64,000 nt of DNA from Sva-07 sp963728355 (lineage in GTDB: Bacteria > Actinomycetota > Acidimicrobiia > Acidimicrobiales > Ilumatobacteraceae), in assembly GCA_963728355.1 (NCBI GenBank), contig CAVSJQ010000014.1, positions 62,001 to 126,000 on the forward strand. Direction: 5' to 3'. Below are positions 25,937 to 34,257 of the stretch, piece by piece. The notes under the pieces are model-generated. The model had not been told where the DNA came from, ran no database searches, and saw only the letters and a list, made by a program, of their open reading frames with translations. The position numbers and the translations under genes are program-made. Position 1 is the stretch's first letter, and every line of letters begins with the position of its first letter.

Positions 25937-27091
25937 CTACTCGCGGACACCGAGCGCGCGGAACCCGGCCCGCAGCTCCTCGACGAAGAGCCCGGGCTCC
26001 TCGAACGCCGCGAAGTGGCCGCCCCGCGCGACGCGGTTGTAGTAGCGCAGGTCGGGGTAGCGGGTGCGCACCATCCGTTCGGAGAGCAGCACGATCTCCC
26101 GCGGGAAGCGCGAGTAGGCAGTCGGGACGTCGACCTGCGAGACACGCGCGGCGGCGAACTCCGACCGGAAGCTCTCCCAGTACATCCGCGCCGCCGAGGC
26201 GCCCGACGCGGTCAGCCAGTAGACCATCACGTTGTCGAGCAGGTCGTCGCGGGAGAAAGAGTCCTCGGGGTGGCCGCCGCAGTCCGACCACGCCCGGAAC
26301 TTCTCGACGATCCAGGCGCACTGGGCGACGGGCGAGTCGACCAGCCCGTAGCCGAGCGTCTGCGGCCTGGTCGACTGCTGCATCGCGTAGGCGTTCCCGG
26401 TCTTCCTGAACTCCCGGAGCAGGCGCAGATCCTCCTGCTCCTCGGCGGTCGGCTCCCCGACGACCCGCTGGTCGACGATCGCGAAGTTCAGGTGGATGCC
26501 CGCGACTGCCCCGCCGGCCCGGGCGACGAGCGCCGCGGTGACGGCGGCGCCCCAGTCCCCGCCCTGGGCCAGGTACCGCTCGTAGCCGAGGCGCCGCATC
26601 AACTCCTTCCAGGCGTCCGCCGTGCGCCCCACCCCCCAGCCCGCCTCGGTCGGCTTGCCGCTGAACCCGTAGCCGGGCAGCGAAGGGCACACCAGGTGGA
26701 ACGCGTCGGCGGCGTCGCCCCCGTGGGCGGGCGGGTCGACCAGGGGGCCGATCGCCTCGAGGAACTCGACCACCGAGCCGGGCCAGCCGTGCGTGATCAC
26801 CAGCGGGACGGCCTGCGGATGGGGCGAGCGGACGTGCAGGAAATGGACGTCGAGCCCATCGATCCGGGTGCGGAACTGGGGGAAGGCGTTGAGCCGCCTG
26901 GCGATCCGCCCCATGTCGTACTCCGCCGCCCAGTACTCGCACAGCTCCTTCGCGTATCCCAACGGCAGCCCCTGGGACCAGTCCCCCACCGTCTCCGGCT
27001 CCGGCCAGCGGGTGTGGGCCAGGCGGGCGCGCAGATCCTCCACCTGCTCGGCGCTCACGTCCACCTCGAATGGGGTGATGTCGGCCTCCAT
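25937..27091 (-). CDS. Epoxide hydrolase (EHN domain)
   Basis: Alpha/beta hydrolase of 384 residues that opens epoxides to diols. The N-terminal ~110 residues match the epoxide-hydrolase N-terminal domain (ITPFEVDVSAEQVEDLRARL, LNAFPQFRTRIDGLDVHFLH). The HGxP motif is HGWPGSV; the nucleophile aspartate is in GGDWGAAV; and the histidine lies in GGHFAAFEEP. All catalytic elements are present and the length is normal. Physiological substrate unknown. It reads leftward, tail to tail with the AhpD gene. Confidence 0.9.
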   Translation of the reverse strand: MEADITPFEVDVSAEQVEDLRARLAHTRWPEPETVGDWSQGLPLGYAKELCEYWAAEYDMGRIARRLNAFPQFRTRIDGLDVHFLHVRSPHPQAVPLVITHGWPGSVVEFLEAIGPLVDPPAHGGDAADAFHLVCPSLPGYGFSGKPTEAGWGVGRTADAWKELMRRLGYERYLAQGGDWGAAVTAALVARAGGAVAGIHLNFAIVDQRVVGEPTAEEQEDLRLLREFRKTGNAYAMQQSTRPQTLGYGLVDSPVAQCAWIVEKFRAWSDCGGHPEDSFSRDDLLDNVMVYWLTASGASAARMYWESFRSEFAAARVSQVDVPTAYSRFPREIVLLSERMVRTRYPDLRYYNRVARGGHFAAFEEPGLFVEELRAGFRALGVRE

Positions 27092-27189
27092 CGCTCCTCC
27101 GGTTCGAGCCGGCGTGCCCGCGGCACGCCTTCCCGAGGGAGCGTCTCAGGGCCGGCGCGACTCTCGGCGAGCCGGCGCGGGCTACGGAT

Positions 27190-28012
27190 GTGGGATGTCC
27201 AAGACCGCATCACGCCCCTCGCAGGCCGGCAACGAGCCGCAGGACGCGGACGCGTAGCGTTCCCGCCATCGCCCCTCCCCTCGACACCCGCGTCCCCGCC
27301 GACCTCCCCGTCCGCTTCAACCTCCGCGATCTGGGCGGGGTCGAGGCCGGCGACGGCCGCCGCGTCGCGCCGGGCCGCCTGCTCCGCGGCGCCGGCCTGC
27401 ACCGGCTGGAGCCCGAGCACGTCGCGGCGGTCGCCCCGATCGGGATCCGCACCGCGATCGACCTCCGCACCACCGTCGAAGTCGGCCGCGGCGGCTTCGC
27501 CGGCGAGGGCGCGACGGTCCATCACCTGCCGATCTTCGAGAGCGGCCCCGACCTCGGCGACCCGGGCGAGCGGGCGGCACGGGTCCTCGCCGACGCCTAC
27601 ATGTGGATGCTCGACGTCGGTCCCGCGGCGATCCGCGACGCGATCGAGGTGCTCGGCAGGCCCCGACGCCTTCCCCGCGGTGGTCTACTGCGCCGCCGGC
27701 AAGGACCGCACCGGCGTCGTCTGCGCGATCGCCCTGGCCCTGGTCGGCGTCGACCGCGCCACGATCGCCGCCGATTACGCGCTCAGCGACGCCCCGGCGG
27801 CGGCGCTCCGCGAGTGGCACCTCGACAACGGGACCCCGCCCGACCAGCTCGCCGCGGCCGGCATCTTCCGCGCCCCACGCGAGGCGATGGAGCTGTTCCT
27901 CGCCTCCGTCGACGAGCGCTTCGGCTCGCTCGACGCCTACCTCGCGGGGATCGGGGTCGACGTCGCGACCGCCCGCGACCGGCTCGCGGCCGGCCTCCTC
28001 ACCGCAACCTGA
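27190..28012 (+). pseudogene. Tyrosine phosphatase (Y_phosphatase3) gene with a frameshift
   Basis: The N-terminal part (VPADLPVRFNLRDLGGVEAG ... DAIEVLG) is read in one frame to about 27658. The active-site part PAVVYCAAGKDRTGVV, with the CxxGxxRT loop, is read in the next frame to 28012. Removing one G from CTCGGCAGG near 27655-27659 restores a full protein of ~240 residues. The only in-frame canonical start before the conserved region is a GTG at 27190; homologues usually start later, near the ATC at about 27279. This is either a real single-base insertion or a sequencing error. Confidence 0.75.
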
Positions 28013-28079
28013 GCGGGACCCGGGACCCGGTTCGGCCGAGGCGCCGGTGCGACGCCGACGCCTGCCCACGAAGTAGGGG

Positions 28080-28760
28080 TCAGAGCGGTGCCTCCGCCTG
28101 GCTCGTGGCGCGGTCCTCCAGCGCCCGGAGGATCGCGTCGCTCCCGAACGCGAACGCGGCATCGTGATCGGGCCGCGCGAGACGGGCGGCCAACTCGACG
28201 ATATTCGGGTAGGCCTCCGGGTCCAGCTCGTCCGGCCACCCGTCGTCGGGGGCCTCCGGGGAGGCCTCGAGGGTCATGCCGCTGATCTCGGCGAGCGCGA
28301 ACCCGCGCGCGTAGGCGACCAGCGCACGGTAGGCGTACGCGGCCTCCTCCCGGTTGAGGCCCATCGTCCGCAGCGCCCCGAGCGCCGCCTCGACCGGTCG
28401 AAACGCCTCCCGGGTGCGGAGCGGGCGCATCCCGACCGACCTGAAGGCCTCCGGATGGTCGAGCGCCACACGGCGGATCCCGCCCATGAACCGCTCGAGG
28501 ACGACCTGCGGCGAGCCCGGGGAGCGCCCGAGGTCGATCTCGGAGACCATCACCTCGCTCAGCCCGTCGAGAATCTCATCCCGACCGCGCACGTGGTTGT
28601 AGAGCGACATCGCCGCCACGCCCAACTCACCCGCCACCCTGCGCATCGTCAGCGCGTCCGCCCCCTCGCGGTCGACCAGCTCCAGCGCCGCCTCGAAGAT
28701 GCGCCGCCGGGTGAGCGGAGCTTCCCTCTCCCGGGGCTGCGATCGATCGGGCGAGGCCAT
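28080..28760 (-). CDS. TetR family transcriptional regulator
   Basis: A 226-residue repressor. The N-terminal helix-turn-helix region is TRRRIFEAALELVDREGADA with RRVAGELGVAAMSLYNHVRG. The C-terminal ligand-binding domain resembles the TetR_C group found with drug or small-molecule responses. Its promoter region holds a 14-bp inverted repeat, 12 nt upstream of its ATG (28760) and 35 nt upstream of the divergent methyltransferase gene, so it likely represses both. The inducer is unknown. Confidence 0.9.
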   Translation of the reverse strand: MASPDRSQPREREAPLTRRRIFEAALELVDREGADALTMRRVAGELGVAAMSLYNHVRGRDEILDGLSEVMVSEIDLGRSPGSPQVVLERFMGGIRRVALDHPEAFRSVGMRPLRTREAFRPVEAALGALRTMGLNREEAAYAYRALVAYARGFALAEISGMTLEASPEAPDDGWPDELDPEAYPNIVELAARLARPDHDAAFAFGSDAILRALEDRATSQAEAPL

Positions 28761-28771
28761 CCGCTTGCCAG

Positions 28772-28805
28772 CTTACAACGTAAGTGCTACGACTTACGTT
28801 GTAAG
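28772..28805. promoter_or_regulatory. TetR operator palindrome in divergent promoter
   Basis: CTTACAACGTAAGT (28772-28785) is perfectly repeated inverted as ACTTACGTTGTAAG (28792-28805) over 6 nt. Each arm is itself nearly symmetric (TTAC..GTAA), so two dimers could bind side by side. It lies in the 79-nt gap between the TetR and methyltransferase genes and stands out as AT-rich in GC-rich surroundings. Confidence 0.85.
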
Positions 28806-28839
28806 TAAATGGAGCCACGGGCCCGAGGAGGAAGAGAAG

Positions 28840-29907
28840 ATGGCAGCGATACCCGAAGTCGACGAAGCACGACTGCACCAGTTCCTGGGACAGGCCGTCA
28901 CCGACATGGGCGCGGCGATGAATGGCGTCCTGGTGATGATGGGTGGAGAGCTGGGGCTCTGGAAGGCGATGGAAGCAGCCGGGCCGCTGACGGCCGCCGA
29001 GGTGGCCGAGCGCAGCGGCGTGCTCGAGCGTTACGCGCGCGAGTGGCTTGCCGCCGAGGCGGCGAGCGGCTACGTCGAGTACGACGCCGAGGCCGACACC
29101 TTCACCCTGCCCCCCGAGCAGGCGATGGCGCTGGCCGATGAGGAGAGCCCGGTCTACACGCTCGGCGCCTACCACCTGATCAGCGCCGCGTTCAAGGACC
29201 GCCCGCAGCTGGTCGAGCGCTTCCGCTCCGGCGAGGGGTTCGGCTGGCACGAGCACGACGCCGAGCTGTTCATGGGCACCGAGGAATTCTTCCGGCCCGG
29301 CTACCGGGCGCACCTGGTCGCCGAGTGGATCCCCGCCCTGGACGGGGTCAAGGAGAAGCTTCGGGAGGGCGGTCGCGTCGCCGACGTCGGCTGCGGCCAC
29401 GGCGTCTCCTCGCAGCTGCTCGCGAGGGCGTTCCCCAAAACCCAGGTGACGGGATTCGACTACCACGAGGCCTCGATCGAGCGCGCCCGCGAGCTGGCCG
29501 CCGAGGAAGGGTTGGAGAACATCCGCTTCGAGGTCGCCTCCGGCAAGGACTTCCCCGCCGGCGAGTACGACCTGGTCTGCTTCTTCGACTGCCTGCACGA
29601 CATGGGCGATCCGGTCGGCGTGCTGCGCCACGTGCGCGAGACGCTCGCCGAGGACGGGACGGTGATGCTGGTCGAACCGCTCGCCGCCGACTCGCTGGAA
29701 GGCAACCTCAACCCGGTCGGGCGGATGTACTACGCGGCCTCGACGCTGATCTGCACGCCCAACTCGCTCGATCAGGAGGTCGGCCTCGGGCTCGGCGCGC
29801 AGGCCGGCGAGCAACGCCTCGCGACGGTCGCCGAGGAGGCGGGATTCGGCCGCTTCCGCCGGGCGGCGGAGACGCCCTTCAACCTGGTGCTGGAAGCTCG
29901 CCCGTAG
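28840..29907 (+). CDS. SAM-dependent methyltransferase with N-terminal winged helix
   Basis: Class I methyltransferase of 355 residues. The N-terminal ~110 residues form a winged-helix dimer domain (GPLTAAEVAERSGVLERYAR). The SAM fold has motif I VADVGCGHGVSSQLLARAFP, the acidic motif GFDYHEASIERARELA and motif IV DLVCFFDCLHDMGDP. The layout resembles O- or C-methyltransferases such as Rv2258c-like proteins; the substrate is unknown. GAGGAAG precedes the ATG at 28840. Control by the adjacent TetR protein through the operator is likely. Confidence 0.88.
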   Translation: MAAIPEVDEARLHQFLGQAVTDMGAAMNGVLVMMGGELGLWKAMEAAGPLTAAEVAERSGVLERYAREWLAAEAASGYVEYDAEADTFTLPPEQAMALADEESPVYTLGAYHLISAAFKDRPQLVERFRSGEGFGWHEHDAELFMGTEEFFRPGYRAHLVAEWIPALDGVKEKLREGGRVADVGCGHGVSSQLLARAFPKTQVTGFDYHEASIERARELAAEEGLENIRFEVASGKDFPAGEYDLVCFFDCLHDMGDPVGVLRHVRETLAEDGTVMLVEPLAADSLEGNLNPVGRMYYAASTLICTPNSLDQEVGLGLGAQAGEQRLATVAEEAGFGRFRRAAETPFNLVLEARP

Positions 29908-30003
29908 CCGCGGGTGGGGACAGCCACAGGCCCGGGCGCCAGACGCCGGAGCGGGCCGGCCGCCGGCTCCGCGGCGGACGGCGGCAGCCCACGCTCCCGC
30001 TCC

Positions 30004-30009
30004 TATACT
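30004..30009 (+). promoter_or_regulatory. Probable -10 box before the serine hydrolase gene
   Basis: TATACT ends 10 nt before the GTG at 30020; the best match to the -10 consensus in this area. A very short or absent leader is predicted. Confidence 0.45.
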
Positions 30010-30019
30010 CACGACCCTG

Positions 30020-31231
30020 GTGCTGACCGGGGTCCGAAAGCTCTGCCTCGCGGGCCTCGCGACCTCGCTGCTGCTCCTCGCCCCGGCGGGGGCCGCCGCC
30101 GGGACCAAGCCCTCCGGCCCGCCGCCGCCCACCTGCTCGAGCCTGCAGATGCGGATCGGCGGAAGCTGCGTCGGCCGTGCCGCGGCCCGCCACCGGATCG
30201 CCGCGATCACCCGGCGCACGATGCGCGAGGCGGGAATCAAGGCGGCCATCGTGCGCATCGACACCGGCGCCCGACCGCTGCTCAGCGCCGGGTTCGGCCG
30301 CTCGATGGCCGGGGTTCGCGCCACTCCCGCGATGCACTTCCGGATCGGCTCGATGGCGATCCCCTACCTGATCACGCTGCTCCTGCAGCTGCAGGACGAA
30401 GGCAGGATCTCGCTCGACGACAGGCTCTCGACGTATCTGCCCGGGCTGCCGCGCGCCGGCCGGATCACCCTGCGGATGCTCGCCAACAGCACCTCCGGCT
30501 ACGCCGACTGGATCCAGGGCAACCCGGAATTCCAGGAACGGCTGCTCGGCGGGGTCTTCAGGCAGTGGACGCCGCGGGAACTGCTCGCCATCGCCTTCGC
30601 CCGACCGCCGGCCTGCGATCCGGGCGCCTGCTTCCACTACGCGCACACCAACTTCGCGGTGCTCAGCGAGGTGATCAGCAAGGTGACCGGCCGGTCGATC
30701 AGCGACCTCATGCACCAACGGGTCTTCCAGCCGCTCGGCCTGCGGGCGACGGCGATCTCCCGCTACCCGGCGATGCCCGGCCCGGTCCTCCACGCCTACA
30801 GCGCCGACCGCGGCCCGTATGAGGACTCGACCTTCTGGAGCCCGTCCTGGACGATCGGGGCGGGGACGGTGATGACGTCGACGATCGGCGACATCGCCCG
30901 CAGCGCCCGGGCGATCGGCACCGGGGCGCTGATCTCGCGCGCCGCCCTCCGCCAGGAGTTCGCCCCCACGCTGGTCCGCAAGGGCCTCATGTCCGGCGGG
31001 CTGTACTACGGGCTCGGGATCGTCGTCGCGGATGGCTGGCGCTTCCAGAACCCGATGCTGAACGGCTACACCGGGATCATGGCCTACCTCCCCGGACGCC
31101 GGCTCTCGCTCGCCGCCGTCGCCACGGCGGAGCCGCGCGGCGCCGCCTCCGGAGTCAGCCTGGCGAACCTCCTGGCGACCCGAATCTCGGCGTACCTCGC
31201 CCCGGGCCGCCCCCTGCCGCCGCCCCGCTGA
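30020..31231 (+). CDS. Secreted beta-lactamase/serine hydrolase-family protein, apparently inactive
   Basis: Exported 403-residue protein of the class C/PBP-like serine hydrolase fold. A signal peptide (LCLAGLATSLLLLAPAGAAA) precedes the domain. The catalytic SxxK is S111-M-A-I114 (FRIGSMAIPYL): serine remains but lysine is replaced by isoleucine. The YxN motif is Y207-A-H (FHYAHTNFAVL), where asparagine is histidine. The third motif appears as NGYTGIMAYLPG rather than HxG or KTG. Overall fold markers (QDEGRISLDDRLSTYLPG) are intact. So it may be a pseudoenzyme or use an altered mechanism. Confidence 0.83.
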   Translation: MLTGVRKLCLAGLATSLLLLAPAGAAAGTKPSGPPPPTCSSLQMRIGGSCVGRAAARHRIAAITRRTMREAGIKAAIVRIDTGARPLLSAGFGRSMAGVRATPAMHFRIGSMAIPYLITLLLQLQDEGRISLDDRLSTYLPGLPRAGRITLRMLANSTSGYADWIQGNPEFQERLLGGVFRQWTPRELLAIAFARPPACDPGACFHYAHTNFAVLSEVISKVTGRSISDLMHQRVFQPLGLRATAISRYPAMPGPVLHAYSADRGPYEDSTFWSPSWTIGAGTVMTSTIGDIARSARAIGTGALISRAALRQEFAPTLVRKGLMSGGLYYGLGIVVADGWRFQNPMLNGYTGIMAYLPGRRLSLAAVATAEPRGAASGVSLANLLATRISAYLAPGRPLPPPR

Positions 31232-31235
31232 AGCG

Positions 31236-31253
31236 GCGCCCGCCGGGCGCTTT
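31236..31253 (+). terminator. Short hairpin followed by TTT
   Basis: GCGCCC (31236-31241) pairs with GGGCGC (31245-31250), followed by TTT. It starts 5 nt after the stop of the serine-hydrolase gene, the right place for its terminator, although the stem is short. Confidence 0.4.
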
Positions 31254-31323
31254 CCGATTGTGCGACCGGGTGGCTGGGGATAGGGTCGGCAGACCGCGTC
31301 CATCAGGTCGAAAGGGGCTCAAG

Positions 31324-31635
31324 ATGTACGTTCGTATCGCGCGGTTCGAGGGTGGCGAGCGCAACTGGGACGAGCTCGCGGATCAGATCCGGGCCACGGT
31401 CCGCGAAGGCGGCGAGGGGACGCCGCTGGCCGCGGTCCACGACGCGATCGGCCGCGTGATGCTGCTCGCCGATCGCGACGGCAACCGCGGCGCCAACCTG
31501 GTCCTCTGCGAGACCGAGGCGGACCTGCGCAAGGTCGACAAGGCGCTGAACGAAGTGACGCCCGAGCCCGGGCGCGGGCCGCGGACCTCGGTGGAGATGT
31601 ACGAGGTGCTGCTCGACGAGTCGCCCGGCGGGTAG
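31324..31635 (+). CDS. Small ABM-like protein of unknown function, intact copy
   Basis: A 103-residue cytoplasmic protein. It opens MYVRIARFEGGERNWDELAD, has a middle strand VMLLADRDGNRGANLVLCET and ends SVEMYEVLLDESPGG, a pattern of a ferredoxin-like alpha+beta barrel similar to ABM or dehydratase stress proteins. Its function is unknown. A GGGGATAGGGTCGG element lies about 45 nt upstream of the ATG. The same element and most of the gene reappear in decayed form at 40750-41092, showing a duplication about 9.5 kb apart. Confidence 0.75.
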   Translation: MYVRIARFEGGERNWDELADQIRATVREGGEGTPLAAVHDAIGRVMLLADRDGNRGANLVLCETEADLRKVDKALNEVTPEPGRGPRTSVEMYEVLLDESPGG

Positions 31636-31696
31636 GCGGCATCGCCGGCCGCGCACGTACCGTCGTCCCACGAATCCAGCCTCCCGGCAGGCCCGG

Positions 31697-31723
31697 TGTC
31701 ACAAAACGACCCGCTGTCTCGTC
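31697..31723 (+). promoter_or_regulatory. ECF41-type promoter
   Basis: TGTCACA (31697-31703) and CGTC (31720-31723) are separated by 16 nt, matching the published ECF41 target promoter. The transcript would start at about 31730, so the oxidoreductase mRNA is essentially leaderless at the ATG at 31732. It implies autoregulation by the sigma factor encoded second in the operon. Confidence 0.8.
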
Positions 31724-31731
31724 TGGTGAGC

Positions 31732-32949
31732 ATGAACGCTTTCGAAGCAGTGACCACTTCCAGGACAGCCATCGTCGTCGGCGGTGGGCCCGCGGGGCTC
31801 CTCGCGGCCGCGCGGCTGGCCGAGGGCGGCGTCGCCACGACGCTGCTCGAGGCCGGCACCGGTCTCGGTGGGCGGGCCGCGTCCGCGCGGCGCGAGGGTC
31901 TCGACCTGAACCAGGGCCCCCATGCCCTCTACGTGGGCGGCCCGGCGATGCGCGAGCTGCGCGCGCTGGGCATCGACCCCCCGCGCTGGAACCCGACCTC
32001 GCCCCGCTCGGTCCTCGTGCGCGGCGGCAGGCCGAGGCGCCGGCCCGGTGGATCCCTCGCGCTGACGCGCTGGCTCCTCGGGGTGGCGCGTCGCCGGCCC
32101 GAGGAGCTCGCCGGGCTCTCCGTGGCGGAGTGGCTGCGGCGGGACCTCCGCTCGGAGAGGGCCCGCGCGGTCGCCGAGGCGCTGGTGCGGGTGACGACGT
32201 TCGTCGCCGACCATGAGTCGCTCGGCGCCGACGTGGCCGCCGCCCAGGTCAGACTCGGCCTCTTCCCCGGCGTCCGCTACCTGCGTGGGGGCTGGCAGTC
32301 GCTGGTCGACGCCCTCGCCGCCCGGGCCGGCCGCGACGGGGCGACGCTGCGGACCCGCGCCGCGGTGCGGGCGATCGAGCGCGAGGGCGATGGCTGGGCG
32401 GTCGCCCTCGACGGGGAGACGCTCCATGCCGACGTCCTGGTCGTCGCCGCCGGCGGGCCCGCCGCGGTCGCGGGGCTCCTCGGCGAGCGCTCGCCGGCCG
32501 CGCCCGGCCCGGCCGCCGAGGTCAGCGTGCTCGATCTGGGCCTCGAGAGCCTGCCGCGGGCAGACCGACGGTTCGCCCTCGGGATCGACGAGCCCAGCTA
32601 CCTGTCCCGGCACTCCGCGCCCGACCACCGCGGCGGCGAGCTGCTCAGCCTCGCCGGCTACGCCGGACAACCGCGGGCGGAGCTCGAGGCGATGGCCGAC
32701 GCGGTGCAGCCCGGCTGGCGCGAGCGCGTGACACTGCAGCGCTTCCTGCCACGCATGGTCGCCGTGTCCGCGATCCCGGGCCCGGCCGGCGGCGGCCTCG
32801 CGGGGCGGCCGCGGGTTGCTCGCGGCGAGGGCCTCTTCCTCGCGGGCGACTGGATCGGGCCGGAGGGCTGGCTGCTCGACGCGGCGCTGTCGAGCGGCGC
32901 CGCCGCGGCCGCCGCGGCCCTGCGGAGCCCGGTGATGGCGGCGGCGTGA
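31732..32949 (+). CDS. FAD-dependent oxidoreductase (phytoene-desaturase/amine-oxidase-like)
   Basis: Flavoprotein of 405 residues. The dinucleotide motif is AIVVGGGPAGLLAAARLAEG, followed by the FAD-contacting TTLLEAGTGLGGRAASARRE, and the C-terminal GEGLFLAGDWIGPEGWLLDA closes the FAD domain. It belongs to the NAD(P)/FAD amine oxidase-phytoene desaturase superfamily; substrate unknown. The GTG at 31696 is rejected because it lies inside the -35 element; the ATG at 31732 fits. It overlaps the sigma-factor gene by 4 nt, so the enzyme is the direct output of the ECF41 switch. Confidence 0.87.
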   Translation: MNAFEAVTTSRTAIVVGGGPAGLLAAARLAEGGVATTLLEAGTGLGGRAASARREGLDLNQGPHALYVGGPAMRELRALGIDPPRWNPTSPRSVLVRGGRPRRRPGGSLALTRWLLGVARRRPEELAGLSVAEWLRRDLRSERARAVAEALVRVTTFVADHESLGADVAAAQVRLGLFPGVRYLRGGWQSLVDALAARAGRDGATLRTRAAVRAIEREGDGWAVALDGETLHADVLVVAAGGPAAVAGLLGERSPAAPGPAAEVSVLDLGLESLPRADRRFALGIDEPSYLSRHSAPDHRGGELLSLAGYAGQPRAELEAMADAVQPGWRERVTLQRFLPRMVAVSAIPGPAGGGLAGRPRVARGEGLFLAGDWIGPEGWLLDAALSSGAAAAAAALRSPVMAAA

Positions 32950-33815
32950 CGGAGGACGCCTTCATCGCCGCCCGCCCGCGTCTGCTGGGCATCGCCTACG
33001 GGATGCTGGGCGAGCTGACCGCGGCCGAGGACATCGTCCAGGACGCCTGGCTGCGCTGGGAGGAGGCCGACCGCGACGCGGTCCGCAACCCCGAGGCGTT
33101 CCTGGTCAGGGCGACGACGCGCCTCGCCCTCGACCGCCTCCGCTCGGCTCGCGCCCGGCGTGAGGTCTACGTCGGTCCCTGGCTGCCCGAGCCGCTCGTC
33201 ACCGACCCCGAGACGCCGGAGACGAAGGCGATCGAGGCCGAGCGCCTGGACCTCGCGCTGCTCGCGGCGCTGGAGCGCCTCAACCCGACCGAGCGCGCCG
33301 TCCTCGTGCTTCGCGACGTCTTCGACCTCGAGTACGCCGAGATCGCCGACGCCCTGGACAGGGCGCCGGCCACCGTGCGCCAGATCGCCAGGCGCGCCCG
33401 CGAGCACGCCGGCGACCGGACACGCGCCCGCGCCGTGGGCGAGGAGGAGCGCGAGCGGCTCGCCACCGCCTTCCTGGCCGCGGCAGCCTCCGGCGACGTC
33501 GAGCGGATCCGCGACCTGCTGGCGGCCGACGCCGTGATGTACACCGACGGCGGCGGTGTCGTGACCGCGGCGCGCAAGCCGATCTACGGCGCGGACAAGA
33601 TCGCCCGCTTCATCGTCGGCGTGCAGCGCAAGGACGCCTATCCCGCCGACGCCGTGTTCGCCCGGGTGCTCGTCAACGGCGATCCGGGGGCCCGCATGGA
33701 CAGCGCCGCCGACGGCTTCCTCAGCATCATCGCGATCGAGGTCGCCGGCGGTGCCATCCAGAGCGTCCGCTTCTTCAACAACCCGGAGCGCTTCCCGGTC
33801 GCCTTCCCGTCGTGA
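32946..33815 (+). CDS. ECF41 (SigJ-type) RNA polymerase sigma factor with SnoaL-like C-terminal domain
   Basis: Extracytoplasmic-function sigma factor of 289 residues. Region 2 is LGIAYGMLGELTAAEDIVQD, region 4 has ALERLNPTERAVLVLRDVFD and the DNA-reading helix YAEIADALDRAPATVRQIAR. The extra ~110 residue C-terminal domain is SnoaL-like, with the ECF41 marks WLPEPLV in the linker, YTDGGG in the domain and NNPERF near the end, known to tune sigma activity without an anti-sigma factor. It overlaps the oxidoreductase gene, and the operon promoter matches the ECF41 consensus. The signal it senses is unknown. Confidence 0.92.
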   Translation: MTEDAFIAARPRLLGIAYGMLGELTAAEDIVQDAWLRWEEADRDAVRNPEAFLVRATTRLALDRLRSARARREVYVGPWLPEPLVTDPETPETKAIEAERLDLALLAALERLNPTERAVLVLRDVFDLEYAEIADALDRAPATVRQIARRAREHAGDRTRARAVGEEERERLATAFLAAAASGDVERIRDLLAADAVMYTDGGGVVTAARKPIYGADKIARFIVGVQRKDAYPADAVFARVLVNGDPGARMDSAADGFLSIIAIEVAGGAIQSVRFFNNPERFPVAFPS

Positions 33816-33888
33816 GGCGACCCGGCCACGGCGCCTTCGCTGCTCGCCGGCGCACAGTCCCGCGAAGGAGCCGCGGAGAGCGCGGGCT

Positions 33889-34257
33889 TCAGGACCCGCC
33901 GGCGGCGGTCGGGAGCCGCTCCGACGAGGAGCTGCCAAGTGCGTCCCGAACGGACGCGACCTTCCGGGGCGACGTGCGACAGGCGAGCGCGATCGTCCGG
34001 TCCGGCGCCAGGGGCATGCGGTCGATCTCGAAGCGGATCACGGCCTCGCGGCGCAGGAGGAACAGCTCCTCCCGCGAGCACGTGGGCGGGGCGGAATCGA
34101 TCGCCGCCTCACCTGCCAGGGCGCGGCTGCAGGTCAGGCAGAAGGTGGAGTCGCCGGAGCGAGCCCAGGTCGCCGGCAGGCGCGTCGGGGTGCCGTCCAG
34201 CCGTCCCACCGAGACCTCGCAGCGGGTGCAGCTCCACCTGACGGCTCGGGCGCCCAC
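33889..34257 (-). CDS. Small zinc-ribbon protein of unknown function
   Basis: A 122-residue protein with two CxxC pairs: WSCTRCEVSVGRLDGTP near the start and DSTFCLTCSRALAGEAA about 25 residues later, likely one zinc ribbon. The following helices (REELFLLRREAVIRFEIDR) are charged, and the end (ALACRTSPRKVASVRDAL) looks like a short helix-turn-helix. I recognise this layout as recurrent in Solirubrobacterales-like genomes but know no function. GTG at 34257 starts it; upstream lies an AT-rich patch (about 34345-34362) that may hold its promoter. Confidence 0.65.
   Translation of the reverse strand: MGARAVRWSCTRCEVSVGRLDGTPTRLPATWARSGDSTFCLTCSRALAGEAAIDSAPPTCSREELFLLRREAVIRFEIDRMPLAPDRTIALACRTSPRKVASVRDALGSSSSERLPTAAGGS

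Noticed and set aside
31696..31731. GTG at 31696 as start of the FAD oxidoreductase
   Set aside because: It lies inside the ECF41 -35 element TGTCACA; the ATG at 31732 fits the family start.
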